This document shows, piece by piece, positions 52,821 to 62,993 of a stretch of DNA of 64,000 bases. The stretch is from Planctomycetota bacterium. Lineage in GTDB: Bacteria > Planctomycetota > Phycisphaerae > UBA1845. The translations under genes were made by a program, and so were the position numbers. The DNA is taken from positions 1 through 64,000 of the forward strand of contig JAKQDH010000114.1 of the NCBI GenBank assembly GCA_029558835.1. Direction: 5' to 3'. Under the pieces are notes generated by a model, which did no database searches, was not told where the DNA came from, and was given only the letters and a program-made list of their open reading frames with translations. Positions within the stretch are counted from its first letter, which is position 1. Every line of letters begins with the position of its first letter.

Positions 52821-54254
52821 TCACTGTTGAGGTTGCCCGACGTCTCCGGTGGCCACACTCACCAGCGGCAGGCCCTGCACGTGTTTCGCAAGAGCCGCGT
52901 TGACCTGTCGCAGGGTGAGCGTCTTGCCCCGGTCGATGAGGCGCTGTTGGAAACGCAACGTTCGATCGAGGCACAGACCGCGGACCAGCTCATGGGCCAC
53001 GATGGAGTCGGAGGCCAGCGCGTTGTTGAACATCTGCACGGAGGCAATCCTGACGCTGCGGAGCTCCTGTTCGGTCAGGCCCTCGGCGGCCCAGCGCTGG
53101 AACTCCTCGCGCATGATCTGCCGGACCCGGGCGGCCTGGGCGGGCGGGCAGATGGCATAGCACACCAGCGCGGTCCAGTCGTCCTCAGCCTTGGGTTGCA
53201 GATGGCCCTGCACCAGGTACGCCAACCCTCCCTCGCGGCGCAGCCGGTCGGCCAGCCGGCTCTGCCCGCCAACCGCGAGAGTCTGCACGGCAAGGTCCAA
53301 AGCGGCAAAGTCCGGGTGGCCGTCGTCGAAGGGAAGGACCGTCCCGAGCAGTACCCAGGCGGCGGGACTGTCTGGCGTGGGGACGCTCACGTCCACGGGG
53401 ACGAGCGTCTGGGCCGGGCGGGGGACGCGCTCATAGGGCACCGGCGACGTAAAGGTGCTGAAGGCGCGTTGCAGCGCGGTGACGGTCGCAGCGCGCTCAA
53501 AGTCTCCCACGATGCTGACGCAGAGGCCGCTCGCCCCGAACGTCCGCGTGAACAGCCTTTCCACGTCCTCGCGGGTCAGCGCGCGCAACGCGTCGACCTG
53601 CTCCGGGATGGTCGGAATGTAATGCAGGTGGCCGGGGGGCCAGGGAGTAAGGGCACGGCGCAGGTCGGTTACGGCGAGGCGCCGGGGGTCCGTGCCCGCC
53701 TGTTTGAGCGAGGTCAAGTGGTCCTTGCGCGCCGCTTCGAACTCATCCGGCGAGAACAGCGGGTGCCGCAGGAGGCGACCGACGAGTTCGAGCGCCTCCG
53801 GCAGGTGGGCCTGATCGCTCGTCAGCGACACGAGCAGCGTACCGGGGCCGCCTTCCACCTCATCGATGCCCCAGAACCGCACCTCGGTCTGCAGGCGGCG
53901 CAGCGCGTCCAGCCAATCGGCACGACTCAACTGCGCGGAACCGCGCTGGAGCATTTCGGGCAGGAGGGTGAGGGCCGCCCGCTGACCGGTCAAGGTCTCC
54001 GGGCCGCCGAAGTGAAACGCCAGGCAGGCCTCGACCGTGCGCCCGCGCGTGCGCTTGGGCAGGAGCGCGACGCGGATGTCGTTCTCCAGCGTGAGGCGCT
54101 CCACGCGTGCTTCGATGCTCGCAACGGTGGCGACGAAGGGGCCGTCGGGCGGCGGTGGCTCCGGGTCGTCCTGCCCCCACGCGCTGGGCGGCAACAGCAG
54201 GCCGACGGCCAAGCCGACGAGACGGACGCGTATATGCGCGGGACAAGCCGACAT
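52821..54254 (-). CDS. Exported M16-family peptidase homologue lacking the HxxEH site
   Basis: The protein has 477 residues. A signal peptide (LVGLAVGLLLPPSAWGQ) is followed by an M16-like N-domain (LENDIRVALLPKRTRGRTVE, LAFHFGGPETLTGQRAALTL) and a second domain (WVLLGTVLPFDDGHPDFAAL, LADRLRREGGLAYLVQGHLQ). The position where active M16 enzymes have HxxEH reads QRAALTLLPEML, so no zinc site is seen. Inactive M16 partners are common and usually pair with an active subunit encoded next to them. None is adjacent here, so its role is open. It converges with uppS across a repeat. Confidence 0.85.
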   Translation of the reverse strand: MSACPAHIRVRLVGLAVGLLLPPSAWGQDDPEPPPPDGPFVATVASIEARVERLTLENDIRVALLPKRTRGRTVEACLAFHFGGPETLTGQRAALTLLPEMLQRGSAQLSRADWLDALRRLQTEVRFWGIDEVEGGPGTLLVSLTSDQAHLPEALELVGRLLRHPLFSPDEFEAARKDHLTSLKQAGTDPRRLAVTDLRRALTPWPPGHLHYIPTIPEQVDALRALTREDVERLFTRTFGASGLCVSIVGDFERAATVTALQRAFSTFTSPVPYERVPRPAQTLVPVDVSVPTPDSPAAWVLLGTVLPFDDGHPDFAALDLAVQTLAVGGQSRLADRLRREGGLAYLVQGHLQPKAEDDWTALVCYAICPPAQAARVRQIMREEFQRWAAEGLTEQELRSVRIASVQMFNNALASDSIVAHELVRGLCLDRTLRFQQRLIDRGKTLTLRQVNAALAKHVQGLPLVSVATGDVGQPQQ

Positions 54255-54468
54255 CGGTACACACCCTGGTGCCTTCGCCCATTATGCCGTCGCACTCCGG
54301 GGCGTGTCAATCGCCGGGCGCGCGATCTGACGTGATCCTACGCTCGGGCGACGTGCGGCCGGGCGGGTTGACGCTTGGGCACCGCGGCCCAATGATGGTC
54401 AGGTCGGCACCGCGTACCCGAGGGACATCGGCCGGTAGGGGTGCCCAGCGGGCAGCCGAGACGAGATC

Positions 54469-54915
54469 ATGAGCCGTAAGCAGAAATGGTATCAGGATGG
54501 TCTGCATTTCACGTGCACCCAGTGCGGGCACTGCTGCAGCGGCGCACCCGGGTACGTGTGGGTAACGAAGGAGGAGATCGTTCGGATTGCACGGTTTCTG
54601 GAGCGAGATGACGACCGGCTGGCGGAGCATCAAGTGCGCCGGGTCGGGCTGCACTTCAGCCTGACGGAACGGGCGAACGGTGACTGCGTGTTCCTGACGC
54701 GCTCCAACGGAGCAACCGGCTGCGCGATCTACCCGGTCCGCCCACTCCAGTGCCGCACCTGGCCGTTCTGGAGTCAGAACCTGGCTGCGCGCACGGCGTG
54801 GGACTCGGCCGCCGCCGGTTGCCCCGGCATGAACTGCGGGAAGTTCTACAGTGTCGGCCTGATCGAGGCGATCCGCACCACGCGCCGGACGGAGGAACTG
54901 CCCGTCACTCCGTAA
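54469..54915 (+). CDS. YkgJ-type cysteine-cluster protein
   Basis: The protein has 148 residues. Conserved cysteines are in FTCTQCGHCCSGAPGYVWVT (16, 19, 22, 23) and in GCAIYPVRPLQCRTWPFW and GCPGMNCGK. This is the zinc/iron-chelating domain of the YkgJ family, whose function is unknown in detail. No membrane part is seen. The ATG at 54469 is the only good start. It is convergent with polA. Confidence 0.88.
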   Translation: MSRKQKWYQDGLHFTCTQCGHCCSGAPGYVWVTKEEIVRIARFLERDDDRLAEHQVRRVGLHFSLTERANGDCVFLTRSNGATGCAIYPVRPLQCRTWPFWSQNLAARTAWDSAAAGCPGMNCGKFYSVGLIEAIRTTRRTEELPVTP

Positions 54916-55177
54916 CAGCCTGTTGCACGACTCCGGGACCGGACCGAGAGCCTCGAAGACCGGCGCGTGGGACGGTTCCCCCGTCGGCCGCCCGGGGGCC
55001 CGACGCTGCTTCGTCCACAGGCCGCTGGGCCAGCTCCGGGCCTGGCGTGGGCGGCAGAGCTTCCACTCCGTCGTGGTCGGCCCCTCGCCCATCGGTGGAG
55101 TTGCACGAAGGTGTGGTTATAACAAGGCTCGCGCCCGCGGCACCGATCACGGACGTCCCGGGGGCGGCTGATCCCAC

Positions 55178-58024
55178 CTACTTGCCTTCGTACCAGTTGC
55201 GTCCCCAGGCGAGATCGACCGCGATGGGTACCTCGAGCGGCAGGGCGTTCGTCATCTTGTCGCGTACCAGGTCGGACGTCGCTTGCACCTCGGCCTCCGG
55301 AACCTCGAAGATCAGTTCGTCGTGAACTTGCAGCAGCATGCGCGCCGGGTGGCGGGCGGCCCGCAGCGCCTGGTGAATGTCGATCATGGCGCGCTTGATG
55401 AGGTCGGCTGCAGAGCCCTGGACGACCGTGTTGACGGCGATGCGTTCGCCGAAGCCGACCTGCTGGCGGTTCTTGGAGTGCAGTTCGGGCACCGGTCGGC
55501 GGCGCCCGAGGATGGTTTCGGCATAGCCTTTGCGGCGGGCGTCGGCAATGCACTGATCGGTGAACTTGCGGATGCCGCGATAGCGCGCGAAGTAGGCGTC
55601 GATGAACACGCGCGCCTCCTCGACCGGGATGCCCAGTGCCCGCGACAGACCGAAGGGCGTCTGGCCGTAGATGATGCCGAAGTTGACGGCCTTGGCGGCG
55701 CTGCGCTGGGCGGGCGTTACGGCGTCCGGGGCGATGCCGTTCACCTCCGCCGCCACGGCGCGGTGGATGTCCTGCCCTGCGCGGAAGGCCGCCAGCAGCG
55801 CAGGATCGCGACAGAAGTGGGCCAGCAGGCGCAGCTCGATCTGCGAGTAATCGGCGGTGAGCAGCACGTTGCCCGGCTCCCCGGCCACGAAGGCGGTGCG
55901 GATGCGGCGGCCCAGGTCGCTGCGGATCGGGATGTTCTGCAAGTTGGGGTCCGAGGACGAGAGCCGGCCGGTGACGGCCACGGTCTGATGGAAACTGGCG
56001 TGAATGCGCCCCGTGCGCGGGCTGACCATCAGCGGCAGCGTATCGAGGTAGGTGCCCTTCAGCTTGGCGAGTTCGCGGTACTCCTGAACCAGCGCGGGCA
56101 CGGGGTGGCCGGTACGTTCCGTGAGGGCTTCGAGCGTCTCGGCATCAGTGCTGCGTCCGGTCTTGGTCTTGCGGAGCACGGGGAGCTGTAATTCATTGAA
56201 AAGTACGTTGGCCAGTTGCTTGGGCGAATCGAGGTTAAACTCGTGCCCGGCGGCCTGGTGCGTGCGCTTCTTCAGCTCGAGCAGCCGATCCGCGAGCGCG
56301 TCGCCGAGCCGGCGGAGCACGCTCGGATCGAGCGCCACGCCGTTGTGCTCCATCTCCACCAGCACCTCGACCAGCGGCATCTCAACCTCGTAGAAGAGCT
56401 TTTCATATGGGCCGCCGACAATCTGCGGTTCGAGCACTTCCCGCAGGCGCCAGGTGAAGTCCGCATCTTCGCCGGCGTATTCGCAGACGCGCTCCGGGGG
56501 GACCTGATCCATCGTGATCTGACTCTTGCCACTGCCAATCAGGGCACTCGTCGGAATCTTGTCGTAGCCGAAGAACGACTTGCTCAGTGAGTCCAACGAG
56601 AATGAGCCACGCAATGGATCGAGCAGAAACGCGGCAATCATCGTGTCGAACGCCAAGCCGCGGACTTCGACGCCGACCTGGCGCAGCATCAGCACGTCGT
56701 ACTTGAGGTTCTGGCCGACCTTGGCGACGGTGGGATCCTCGAGCATCGGTTTCACACCGTCGATCACCATGGGCAGCGGCAACACGCGCCCGGTCGTGGC
56801 TCGAACGGGCAGGTAGGAGGCGTGCCCGGTCTCCCAGGCAAATGCCAAGCCGACGAGGTTCGCATCAACGGGGCGCAGGCCGGTCGTTTCCGTGTCGAAG
56901 GCAAACGTGCGCTGCGGACGCAACGCCTGGAGAAACTGCGCGAAGCGTTCCGGCGTGTCGATCAGTTCATACTCGCCGCGACTGGCGACGGGCTGCGCGG
57001 CCGCCGCCGCGAAGGGCAGCTCGGGGGTGACGCCGCTGAAGAGGGTCACCGGCCTCGCCCCGGCGGCTGCCGGCGCGGACGCCGACGCTGCGGGCGCCGA
57101 CGCGGGAGTACTCCCGCCGTCCGTCGATACCTCAGCACCCGCGGGAATCAGGGTCTCCAGGGTTTCGCGCAGACGGCGGAAGCCCAATTCCTCGAAGATG
57201 GGTCGCACCGCCGCGGAGGTCAGTCGGTCCGTCCGGCACGCCTCCAACTCGAACTGAATCGGTACATCGCGGCGCAGCGTCACGAGCTGCCGCGTGATGG
57301 GCAACTGAGCCACGAAAGCCTTGACGTTCTCCGCCTGCTTGGGGGTCAGCTCGTCGGCGTGGGCGAGGACGGCCTCCGCGGAGCCGTAGCGTTCGATGAG
57401 CTTGACGGCCGTCTTCGGGCCGATGCCGGGCACGCCGGGCACGTTGTCGGTCGAATCGCCGGTGAGCGTCTGAATGTCGATCGCCTGGGCGGGGGTATAA
57501 CCCTTCATCTCCCGCAGCCGGCGCGGGTCTATGCGCACGTCCTGCATGGCGTCGTAGAGCACGACGTGTTCATCGAGCAGTTGCTCGAGGTCCTTGTCGC
57601 GGCTGGCGATGACGATATTGAGGTCTTGCCCGCGGAGGCGGTCGACGACGGTAGCGATGACATCATCGGCCTCGAAGCCGGGCACGCGCAGGATCGGAAT
57701 CCCCAGGGCGGCCACGATGGAGAGGACGCGCTCGGTTTGCACGATCAGCGGCTCGGGCATCGCCTCGCGATTGGCCTTGTAGCTGGGGTCCAGGCCACGG
57801 CGGAAGACCGTTTCGTCGCTGACATCGAAAGCGGCGGCCAGGTAGTCGGGCTGATGGTCGCGCAGCAGGTTGAACAGCATGCTGCAAAACAGGTAGGTGG
57901 CCTGGGTCGGCTCGCCGGAGGGGCTCGCGAGTTGCCGGCCGGGCCCGCGCACGTCGTGCAGCGGGGCATGAAACGCCCGGTGAATCTGGTAGTGACCATC
58001 GAGGATGTACAGGGTTTTCGGCAT
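55178..58024 (-). CDS. polA: DNA polymerase I
   Basis: It removes primers and fills gaps in replication and repair. The protein has 948 residues. The 5'-nuclease domain is at the start (TLYILDGHYQIHRAFHAP; LQTLTGDSTDNVPGVPGIGP region). The 3'-5' exonuclease domain, about 370-540, keeps its first acidic pair (FAFDTETTGLRPVDANLV) and a late YAGEDADFTWRL, so proofreading is probably intact. The polymerase domain has LLTADYSQIELRLLAHF (motif A), KAVNFGIIYGQTPFGLSRAL (motif B) and LLQVHDELIFEV (motif C). An Ala-rich linker joins the first two domains. The ATG at 58024 gives the family N terminus; the frame is open upstream without support. Confidence 0.96.
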   Translation of the reverse strand: MPKTLYILDGHYQIHRAFHAPLHDVRGPGRQLASPSGEPTQATYLFCSMLFNLLRDHQPDYLAAAFDVSDETVFRRGLDPSYKANREAMPEPLIVQTERVLSIVAALGIPILRVPGFEADDVIATVVDRLRGQDLNIVIASRDKDLEQLLDEHVVLYDAMQDVRIDPRRLREMKGYTPAQAIDIQTLTGDSTDNVPGVPGIGPKTAVKLIERYGSAEAVLAHADELTPKQAENVKAFVAQLPITRQLVTLRRDVPIQFELEACRTDRLTSAAVRPIFEELGFRRLRETLETLIPAGAEVSTDGGSTPASAPAASASAPAAAGARPVTLFSGVTPELPFAAAAAQPVASRGEYELIDTPERFAQFLQALRPQRTFAFDTETTGLRPVDANLVGLAFAWETGHASYLPVRATTGRVLPLPMVIDGVKPMLEDPTVAKVGQNLKYDVLMLRQVGVEVRGLAFDTMIAAFLLDPLRGSFSLDSLSKSFFGYDKIPTSALIGSGKSQITMDQVPPERVCEYAGEDADFTWRLREVLEPQIVGGPYEKLFYEVEMPLVEVLVEMEHNGVALDPSVLRRLGDALADRLLELKKRTHQAAGHEFNLDSPKQLANVLFNELQLPVLRKTKTGRSTDAETLEALTERTGHPVPALVQEYRELAKLKGTYLDTLPLMVSPRTGRIHASFHQTVAVTGRLSSSDPNLQNIPIRSDLGRRIRTAFVAGEPGNVLLTADYSQIELRLLAHFCRDPALLAAFRAGQDIHRAVAAEVNGIAPDAVTPAQRSAAKAVNFGIIYGQTPFGLSRALGIPVEEARVFIDAYFARYRGIRKFTDQCIADARRKGYAETILGRRRPVPELHSKNRQQVGFGERIAVNTVVQGSAADLIKRAMIDIHQALRAARHPARMLLQVHDELIFEVPEAEVQATSDLVRDKMTNALPLEVPIAVDLAWGRNWYEGK

Positions 58025-58322
58025 ACTACCGGCCCCGAGCACGCGGAGCGTCGTCCGCTCTGAGTGCCAGCACGTGGACCCGCAAGCAGCGAGTCGCCCC
58101 ATTCACAGGTGAGTTCCAAGGTATCCCTGCCGGGCGATTGCTACAAGCCCCGTTGGCGAGTGGCGCACGCGGGATCCTGTGCTGATGGTGTTGTGCCGCC
58201 GCGCAGAGCGGGCTACACTGCACCTGCGGCAACGGTCGGTGCGTGGCTGCGGCGCGGGGCGCCGACATCTCGGGCATGCCGGGCGGGCTGCGGTCCTGCG
58301 GCTGGTGAAGGAGGGTGCCGGT

Positions 58323-59672
58323 ATGAGTCTCATCCATCTTGTCTGCGGCGTTTTGACGGCTGGCGCGATGCTCGGGGACCCGCCCCCCGCACCGGCGGGT
58401 GCGGTGACGATCAGCCTGAGCGGTGTACCTGATCGATTGGCCTTTCCACTCCCGGAGGGGTCGAACGTGATCATCACGGCGAGCGTGGCCGGGGCCGAGG
58501 TGCGGTCCGTCATGCTCCGCGTGGAGGCGCTGTCCCATCCTGGAGTGCCGCTGACCCCGGTGGGCGAGGGGAAGTATCAGATCAACCTTGCCGATCCCGC
58601 GGTGTGGAACCTGGTGCAGGACTACGGCAAGGCAAACAACTTACGGGTCTGGGCGGAGACTGTGGCCGGGGAGACGATATCCAGCGTTGCGGTGTGTTAC
58701 TCTGTGGTCCAACCTGCCCCGCCGGTCCTGATGGTGCGCACGTACCGCTGCGCCCAACCGGACGTACCCGTCGTCTGTGAGTATCACTCGTGGTGGACGC
58801 CGGGCGAGTTGGACCGGCTGGAGGTGGTTGGGGGTGGCGTGGCGGGGGGTGCGGCCTGGGCGACGGCGGATGAAGGGTCTTGGCGTTTCGTCCCGCAGGA
58901 GCGCACCTCTTCGTTGGCCCTGCCGCTGACCAAGGAGATCCGCGACGCCTGGGGACGCACAGGGCTGCTGCGGATTCACCACCGGCACGGGCAGGGCCAT
59001 GAATACGTGGTGTCCGCCCTGCGGGCGAGGCCCGCAACACTGCAGGCCTCCGGAAACCTGGTCAAGGTGACCGTCTATCAGCGGTCGAGCATGTTCATTC
59101 CGGGCTCCAACCAGTACCTCACGCTGCGTCTTGATGATATCACAGGGGGACAAGTGCTCGCCACTCTGGAGACAGCGGAGGGGCAACGTCTGGTTGACAC
59201 GGAGTCCATGCGGCCGGGGACAGCCGTTGATTTCGAGTTCGTTGGGCAACACTACACGCTGAAGACCGAGCAGTTTGTCAACAAACTTCTAGGCACGGAT
59301 TACGGTATCTTCTCCGTGTCACACCTGGCGTTGACGGAGCGGGAGAAGATCGACCGCCTGCTGGCAGGGGTGGAGCAAAGCGGGCTCATCTTCATTCGCA
59401 ACGGCGAGGAACACCCCAGCACGGCGGCCGCCGCGCATTGGCGGCGCAAGTTCGAGACCGAGGGCCCGCAGGTCAATACGCTCGACGAGTTCATCGAGAA
59501 GATTGCGAGCCGGGCGTCGTCCACCGATCAGCCTTATCAGGTACGGCTCCGCGACGGAACGGTGGTGGAAACCGGTCCGTGGCTGCGCGCGCAGGCGGCG
59601 AAACTGCCTGTGGAGGCAGTGACCCGCCAACCGGAGCCCGCCGCCGTGTCGCCCCAGAGGAACACGCCGTAG
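58323..59672 (+). CDS. Exported protein with C-terminal DUF5329-type domain
   Basis: The protein has 449 residues. AGGAGG lies eight bases before the ATG at 58323. A signal-like start (SLIHLVCGVLTAGAMLGDPP) is followed by a long unrecognised beta-rich region with many Trp, Tyr and Val. The last ~110 residues fit the DUF5329 pattern: LTEREKIDRLLAGVEQSGLI, FIRNGEEHPSTAAAAHWRRK, TLDEFIEKIASRASS and RDGTVVETGPWLRA. The family function is unknown. It is convergent with metK and divergent from polA. Confidence 0.75.
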   Translation: MSLIHLVCGVLTAGAMLGDPPPAPAGAVTISLSGVPDRLAFPLPEGSNVIITASVAGAEVRSVMLRVEALSHPGVPLTPVGEGKYQINLADPAVWNLVQDYGKANNLRVWAETVAGETISSVAVCYSVVQPAPPVLMVRTYRCAQPDVPVVCEYHSWWTPGELDRLEVVGGGVAGGAAWATADEGSWRFVPQERTSSLALPLTKEIRDAWGRTGLLRIHHRHGQGHEYVVSALRARPATLQASGNLVKVTVYQRSSMFIPGSNQYLTLRLDDITGGQVLATLETAEGQRLVDTESMRPGTAVDFEFVGQHYTLKTEQFVNKLLGTDYGIFSVSHLALTEREKIDRLLAGVEQSGLIFIRNGEEHPSTAAAAHWRRKFETEGPQVNTLDEFIEKIASRASSTDQPYQVRLRDGTVVETGPWLRAQAAKLPVEAVTRQPEPAAVSPQRNTP

Positions 59673-59879
59673 GAAAGACGACCCGCCGAAAGCGGGCGTG
59701 CATGGCCAGCAAGTAACGTGGCGCCCGCCAGGCGAAGGCACCGGCGTGCGGTCCCGAAGCCCATCCGCCGGCGTGCGGGGGAGCATGAAGTCGTCACGCC
59801 CGAGGGGACCGCGCTGTGCTTGGCCGCTTCCCGCACCTCTTCCCTCAGGTGGGCTGTCGTCCGGTTGGGGCGCAGGCGT

Positions 59880-61157
59880 CTACCCGCCGGTGGCTGCCCG
59901 ACACAACGGAGCGCCGGGGCGGGCGTCCGTCGAGCAGCCCAACTTCAGGGCGGCGCGCAGGGCCTGCACCTGGTCCGTGTGTTCCCAGGTAAAGTCCTCG
60001 CCCTCGCGGCCGAAATGACCGTGGCGCGCGGTCTCGAAGTAGATCGGGCGCAGCAGGCGCAGATGCTGAATGATGCCCGCCGGCGTCAGCGGGAACACCT
60101 GGCGGACCGCCTGTTCCAAGGCGTCGTCGGCCACGGTGCCCGTGCCGAAGGTGTCGACGTACACGCTGACGGGCTCGGCGACGCCGATGGCATACGCCAG
60201 TTGGATCTCGCAGGCGCGGGCCAACCCGGCGGCGACGACGTGCTTGGCGATGTAGCGGGCCATGTAGGCCGCCGAGCGGTCCACTTTGCTGGGGTCCTTG
60301 CCGGAGAAGGCCCCCCCGCCGTGGCGGCCGCGGCCGCCGTAGCTGTCCACGATGATCTTCCGACCGGTCAAGCCGCTGTCACAGTGCGGTCCGCCGATCA
60401 CGAAGCTCCCGGTGGGGTTGATGTGGAAGATGATGTTGTCGGACCAGAACTGGGGGCACTCGGCCTCAATGACCGGGCGAGCGACCTGCTCGCGGATGAT
60501 CTCCTTGGCGGCCGCCGAAAGACACCCGCGTGCGTCGAGCACAGCCTCGCTGTGCTGCGCGGCAATGACGACGGTATGGATTCCCACGGGCCGACCGTCG
60601 GCATAGGTGACCGTGACCTGGGATTTGGCGTCCGGGCGAAGCCAGTTGACCGCCTCCGTTTGCCGCAGGTGGGCCAGCCGCTCCACCAGGCGATGGGCCA
60701 GGTAGATGGGCAGGGGCATGAGTGACCTCGTCTCGTCACACGCGAAACCGAACATCAGGCCCTGATCGCCGGCACCCTGCTGCTTGCTTGCGTTGGCCGT
60801 GACGCCCTGGTCGATTTCGGGGCTTTGGCCGTGCAGTGCCCGGAGGACGGCGCAGCCACGGTAGTCGAAGCCGGCGAGCGGGTCGTCATAGCCGATCTTG
60901 CGGATCGTCTCACGTACGGTGTCCTCGACGCGCTGGAGGGCATCGGCGGCGGCCGGGGTATGCACGGTGACCTCGCCCGCCAGCACCACCAGCCCAGTCG
61001 TGACCAGGGTCTCGACGGCCACCCGGGCACGGGGATCGTGTTCGAGCAGGCTGTCGAGGACAGCGTCGGAAATCTGGTCGGCCACCTTGTCGGGGTGGCC
61101 CATGGACACCGACTCGGACGTGAACTGCTGTACGACGCGGGTGTGGCCTCCGGGCAC
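59880..61157 (-). CDS. metK: S-adenosylmethionine synthetase
   Basis: It makes S-adenosylmethionine from methionine and ATP. The protein has 425 residues. [20 protein letters not shown] starts the family pattern; the usual Glu before GHPDK is Met here. [37 protein letters not shown] and [20 protein letters not shown] are further signatures. The start is a GTG at 61157 with AGGAGG six bases upstream, which gives a short head ([13 protein letters not shown]). About 40 residues at the C terminus extend beyond the usual family length. The upstream gap has no recognisable SAM riboswitch. Confidence 0.95.
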   Translation of the reverse strand: MPGGHTRVVQQFTSESVSMGHPDKVADQISDAVLDSLLEHDPRARVAVETLVTTGLVVLAGEVTVHTPAAADALQRVEDTVRETIRKIGYDDPLAGFDYRGCAVLRALHGQSPEIDQGVTANASKQQGAGDQGLMFGFACDETRSLMPLPIYLAHRLVERLAHLRQTEAVNWLRPDAKSQVTVTYADGRPVGIHTVVIAAQHSEAVLDARGCLSAAAKEIIREQVARPVIEAECPQFWSDNIIFHINPTGSFVIGGPHCDSGLTGRKIIVDSYGGRGRHGGGAFSGKDPSKVDRSAAYMARYIAKHVVAAGLARACEIQLAYAIGVAEPVSVYVDTFGTGTVADDALEQAVRQVFPLTPAGIIQHLRLLRPIYFETARHGHFGREGEDFTWEHTDQVQALRAALKLGCSTDARPGAPLCRAATGG

Positions 61158-61551
61158 GACAGACCTCCTAGTATGGTTGAAGACGCGCTGAGCCGGTACC
61201 ACAGGCACCCGGCTGACAAACTAAGTATCGGCCAGTTCCCCGCACGGGCTGACCACCCGCTGAAGGACTTCCGACCCCCCGTGGAAGCTCCGCAGACACC
61301 GCTGCCTTGGGTACCCGCCGCATCGGCCACCAGGGGCCGACGCTACTTCAGCAGGTTGCTGACGCCGCCCGCAGAGCATCTTAGGGTTGCCCATCAACCC
61401 CGGCAACCGACTCCCGCAGGGCAGGCAGCCTGCGTCAGAAACCAGACACCCCCGAGTGTCTCGACCACCAGGAAGCCACACCCCCTGGCGAGTGAAACCC
61501 GACGGGGGAACTCTCCACGTCCATCGGTCCTACCCGCCGGCGCCGAGGCCG
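61158..61551. other. metK leader and intergenic region
   Basis: The minus-strand leader contains the metK ribosome site, a hairpin GAGACACTCGGGGGTGTCT near 61450 followed by a few Ts, which may end the upstream cytochrome transcript, and a small stem with GGTTGCC and GGCAACC. I cannot fit it to a SAM riboswitch class. Confidence 0.45.
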
Positions 61552-61995
61552 TCACTCGTTCAGGTAGGCGACCAGGTCCATGATGGCCTGATCGTTCAGA
61601 TTGACCTTGGTATGAGTGCCCTGGCCACGAAGCAGGTTGTCGAGTTCCTGGAAATACGTGCCCCGGGCGGGCCCGACCACGCCGCCGCCGCCGTCGGCAC
61701 CGTGACAGGTCGCACAGTTGTTCTGGGCGAAGAGGGTGGCGCCGCGCTCCGGATCCCCGATCAGGCCGCCGCCGTCCCCGTCGCCATCGGTCCCGTCCGT
61801 GCCCTCATCGGGAACCTGCTCCTGTCGATCGAGCACGGCATTGACGGTGTCGGTCAGCCAGACGTCGATCGCGGTACGACCGGCCGCGCTGCCGACCTGG
61901 TAGAACAACTGCCCCACGTCGCTGCCGCAGCTCCAGGCGCCAGCCAGACAGAACAACGCGAGCATCCATGTCAGCTTTCGGATGGGGTTCTTCAT
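61552..61995 (-). CDS. Class I cytochrome c lipoprotein
   Basis: The protein has 147 residues. A lipoprotein signal (LTWMLALFCLAGAWSC) anchors it; the lipid Cys is at 23. An acidic Gly/Asp linker (EGTDGTDGDGDGGG) precedes a single cytochrome c domain with CATCH at 94-98 and a helix ending IMDLVAYLNE; the distal ligand is probably the Met in AIMDL. It would carry electrons outside the inner membrane. GAGGAA lies upstream of the ATG at 61995. The multiheme protein upstream on the same strand is probably co-transcribed. Confidence 0.9.
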   Translation of the reverse strand: MKNPIRKLTWMLALFCLAGAWSCGSDVGQLFYQVGSAAGRTAIDVWLTDTVNAVLDRQEQVPDEGTDGTDGDGDGGGLIGDPERGATLFAQNNCATCHGADGGGGVVGPARGTYFQELDNLLRGQGTHTKVNLNDQAIMDLVAYLNE

Positions 61996-62128
61996 AGTGG
62001 TTCCTCGAGCGAGTTCAAGGTACTTCGCCTTGCAGCCAGCAATACGATCAGCAAGTCCGGTTCACCTGTGGCCACCGGCTCCCGCCGGGGTCTCCCGCGG
62101 TCGAGGGGGGGCAGCGGTTGTCTTCGCC

Positions 62129-62692
62129 CTAACTCTTCTTCTGGGCGCCGGGCTTCAGGAAGGGCGCCTCCCCGAAGTGCGGGTCATGGCAGCGGGAGCA
62201 CTCCGCGGCCGCCGGATCCGCGTGCGCCTCCTTGCTCAGGTCCTCGCGCGCGTCATGGCACTCCGCACACAGTTTCTCCACCGTGTCCTTCTGGAGAGCC
62301 GGGAAACCGCTGCGGTGCGGCAGGTGGCAGGTGCCGCACTCCTTGTCCGCAACGGGACCGTGCGTGGCCTCCTCGAAATAGCGAGCATGACATTCCTTGC
62401 AGGCCTCGACCAGCGGGCGCGCCTGCATGCGGTTCAGCACGTCGTGGCAGGCGGCACAGTTGCGGTCACGCACCGGCGCATGGACGGAGGCGTAAACCGC
62501 GCCCGGGGCAGCAGGGGGCGGCTCGTCGGCGTCGGGGAGCACCTCCGGGCCCGCCTCAGGCGGCGTGGCCTGCGTGGCCGCCGGCTCGGGTTCAATCTCG
62601 AAGAAGAAGTGTTTCAGGCGGTCGCGTCCGGCGGCCGAGCACCCCAGCACGACCCCCACTGCGAGCACCACTAACCACGGCAAGCGGCGCAT
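62129..62692 (-). CDS. Five-heme cytochrome c lipoprotein
   Basis: The protein has 187 residues. The signal ends in a lipobox (VVLAVGVVLGC), with Cys 18 lipidated. A Pro/Glu/Ala linker precedes five CxxCH heme sites: CAACH, CKECH, CGTCH, CAECH and CSRCH, in the spacing of doubled-CXXCH multiheme domains. Redox partners are not shown, but the gene is followed on the same strand by a single-heme lipoprotein 133 bp downstream. The pair may form a short electron chain across the envelope. Confidence 0.9.
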   Translation of the reverse strand: MRRLPWLVVLAVGVVLGCSAAGRDRLKHFFFEIEPEPAATQATPPEAGPEVLPDADEPPPAAPGAVYASVHAPVRDRNCAACHDVLNRMQARPLVEACKECHARYFEEATHGPVADKECGTCHLPHRSGFPALQKDTVEKLCAECHDAREDLSKEAHADPAAAECSRCHDPHFGEAPFLKPGAQKKS

Positions 62693-62993
62693 GACTGCAA
62701 CCTCCCCAGCGGCCTCGCACGCAGCTCACCGCCATCATCCCGCGCCGGATGATCGCCCAGGCGCCCTCGCCGCTCCCGAGCAACCGTAACGGCGAGCAGC
62801 CCAACGATTCAGCGTGCGAACAACCTACGCTCTACCCGATCCTTCCCGCGGCCGCAAGTGCCCACCGTGCCGTACCCCGCTGGGGGTCTCAGCAGGGCGG
62901 GCGACTTTACCCTGGTCGGGAGATGGGCTGGCCCTGGTGCATGACGGAGCCGGTGGGCACCGCGGGCAATGGGGGTGGCGCTGCCCCCCCGGA

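Noticed and set aside
61158..61551. Possible SAM riboswitch upstream of metK (GGTTGCC/GGCAACC stem)
   Set aside because: The GGCAACC element alone is not enough. No kink-turn/P1-P4 arrangement of SAM-I/IV or pseudoknot of SAM-II could be traced; a covariance-model scan with Rfam models would decide.
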